The notes below the pieces were generated by a model. That model worked only from the letters and a program-made list of their open reading frames with translations. It ran no database searches and was not told the DNA's origin. From the NCBI GenBank assembly GCA_030669465.1, contig DAOVDN010000089.1, positions 1 to 5,857 on the forward strand: a stretch of DNA of 5,857 bases, given 5' to 3'. Positions 5,516 through 5,857 of the stretch are shown here, piece after piece; within the stretch, counting starts at the first letter, position 1; each line of letters opens with the position of its first letter. Made by a program: the position numbers and the translations under genes. Origin of the DNA: Desulfobacterales bacterium (GTDB taxonomy: Bacteria; Desulfobacterota; Desulfobacteria; Desulfobacterales; ETH-SRB1).

Positions 5516-5582
5516 CCACGCTCTCCGAGGCGTAGGCTCTCCGAGGCGTAGGCTCTACGAGCCGGAGGCCCAAAGGACGTGG
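5516..5582. repeat. Palindrome copy interrupted by three 16-bp tandem repeats
   Basis: CCACG (5516-5520) is followed by CTCTCCGAGGCGTAGG twice (5521-5536, 5537-5552) and by a third, 13-of-16 matching unit CTCTACGAGCCGGAGG (5553-5568), then by CCCAAAGGACGTGG (5569-5582). If the 48-bp repeat block is removed, the flanks join exactly into the 19-bp palindrome found at 5368-5386. The third unit also forms a local hairpin GGCTC-TAC-GAGCC with the end of the second. Confidence 0.8.
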
Positions 5583-5618
5583 ATTTCTGAATCTGATTAA
5601 AACAGAGGTAATTTTTGC

Positions 5619-5857
5619 CTAATCATCCCCTTTTTTGCCTATCAACAGCCTGAAGAGCCCTCCGGATGCTTTGTTTTCGAGTTCCTTAAGCTTTACAACA
5701 AGCTCAACCTCTCCTCTCGGTATCTTTGCTCTCTCAGAAATTTCTTTTATGCTCAACCCCAAATCCGCCAACCTTGAAACCTCGCCATACCTGTCACCCG
5801 CTGAATCGCCACGGTCCGGACTGTTTTTATTATCTAAAAGCATCCGCTCTTTCTCTA
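5619..5857 (-). CDS. DUF2802-like small protein of the flagellar cluster, 5' end outside the window
   Basis: The visible C-terminal part has a helix-turn-helix-like segment, RLADLGLSIKEISERAKIP followed by RGEVELVVKLKE (about residues 24-54 counted from the Met at 5843). This resembles the DUF2802 domain often found beside flagellar and chemotaxis genes. It ends with a basic then acidic tail, LLIGKKGDD. The frame stays open upstream of that Met to the window edge (EKER precedes it), and the Met lacks a convincing ribosome site. The real start is therefore probably outside; relatives often have an N-terminal membrane segment and coiled coil, which cannot be checked here. Function is unknown. 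A regulatory or assembly role is possible from context only. It is separated from flgF by 349 bp with a separate promoter. Confidence 0.65.
   Translation of the reverse strand, partial: EKERMLLDNKNSPDRGDSAGDRYGEVSRLADLGLSIKEISERAKIPRGEVELVVKLKELENKASGGLFRLLIGKKGDD

Larger units (their letters stand above)
5270..5618. other. Non-coding region upstream of flgF
   Basis: This 349-bp stretch has no credible gene on either strand. From the flgF side it contains a likely 5' untranslated leader (about 5270-5332), a -24/-12 promoter, an imperfect palindrome, a roughly 40-bp stretch with nothing recognisable, an octad hairpin, and a copy of the palindrome interrupted by 16-bp tandem repeats. A short A/T-rich stretch then leads to the stop of the DUF2802-like gene. 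No intrinsic terminator with a T-run was found after that gene, so read-through into flgF remains possible. Confidence 0.8.

Overview
The window holds one flagellar rod/P-ring/L-ring gene cluster, read entirely from the minus strand. In transcription order (right to left) it contains a 5'-truncated gene for a small DUF2802-like protein, then flgF, flgG, flgA, flgH, flgI and a short flgJ. Both P-ring (FlgI) and L-ring (FlgH) genes are present, so the host is a Gram-negative (diderm) bacterium with a periplasmic flagellar basal body. The order flgF-G-A-H-I-J, a FlgJ with no muramidase domain, a sigma-54 type promoter ahead of flgF and modest GC suggest a deltaproteobacterium (Desulfobacterota, perhaps Desulfobacterales). 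The taxonomic call is inference.

Layout: 1-185 is downstream of flgJ and holds a short hairpin and an inverted heptad-repeat element. 186-2399 holds flgJ, flgI and flgH, tightly packed, with flgI and flgJ sharing one base. 2413-3549 is flgA, whose N-terminus is largely a 7/8-bp repeat tract. 3559-4347 is flgG. 4348-4528 is an intergenic region filled with heptad repeats. 4529-5269 is flgF. 5270-5618 is a non-coding region with a good -24/-12 promoter, a palindrome, an octad hairpin, and a second copy of the palindrome interrupted by three 16-bp repeats. 5619-5857 is the partial DUF2802-like gene.

The genes make one assembly line. FlgF and FlgG are exported to form the proximal and distal rod. 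The FlgJ rod-binding domain caps or supports rod growth. FlgA chaperones FlgI into the periplasmic P-ring, and lipoprotein FlgH forms the outer-membrane L-ring.

The genes are ordinary. The unusual part is the short-period repeat DNA (7- and 8-bp units, several sequence families) at most gene junctions. One array lies directly after the flgA start codon and encodes a 54-residue lysine-rich leader in front of the FlgA signal peptide. Another supplies the last residues and stop codon of flgJ. Two sites have heptad arrays in inverted orientation around a short core, which suggests a recurring element architecture rather than random low complexity.
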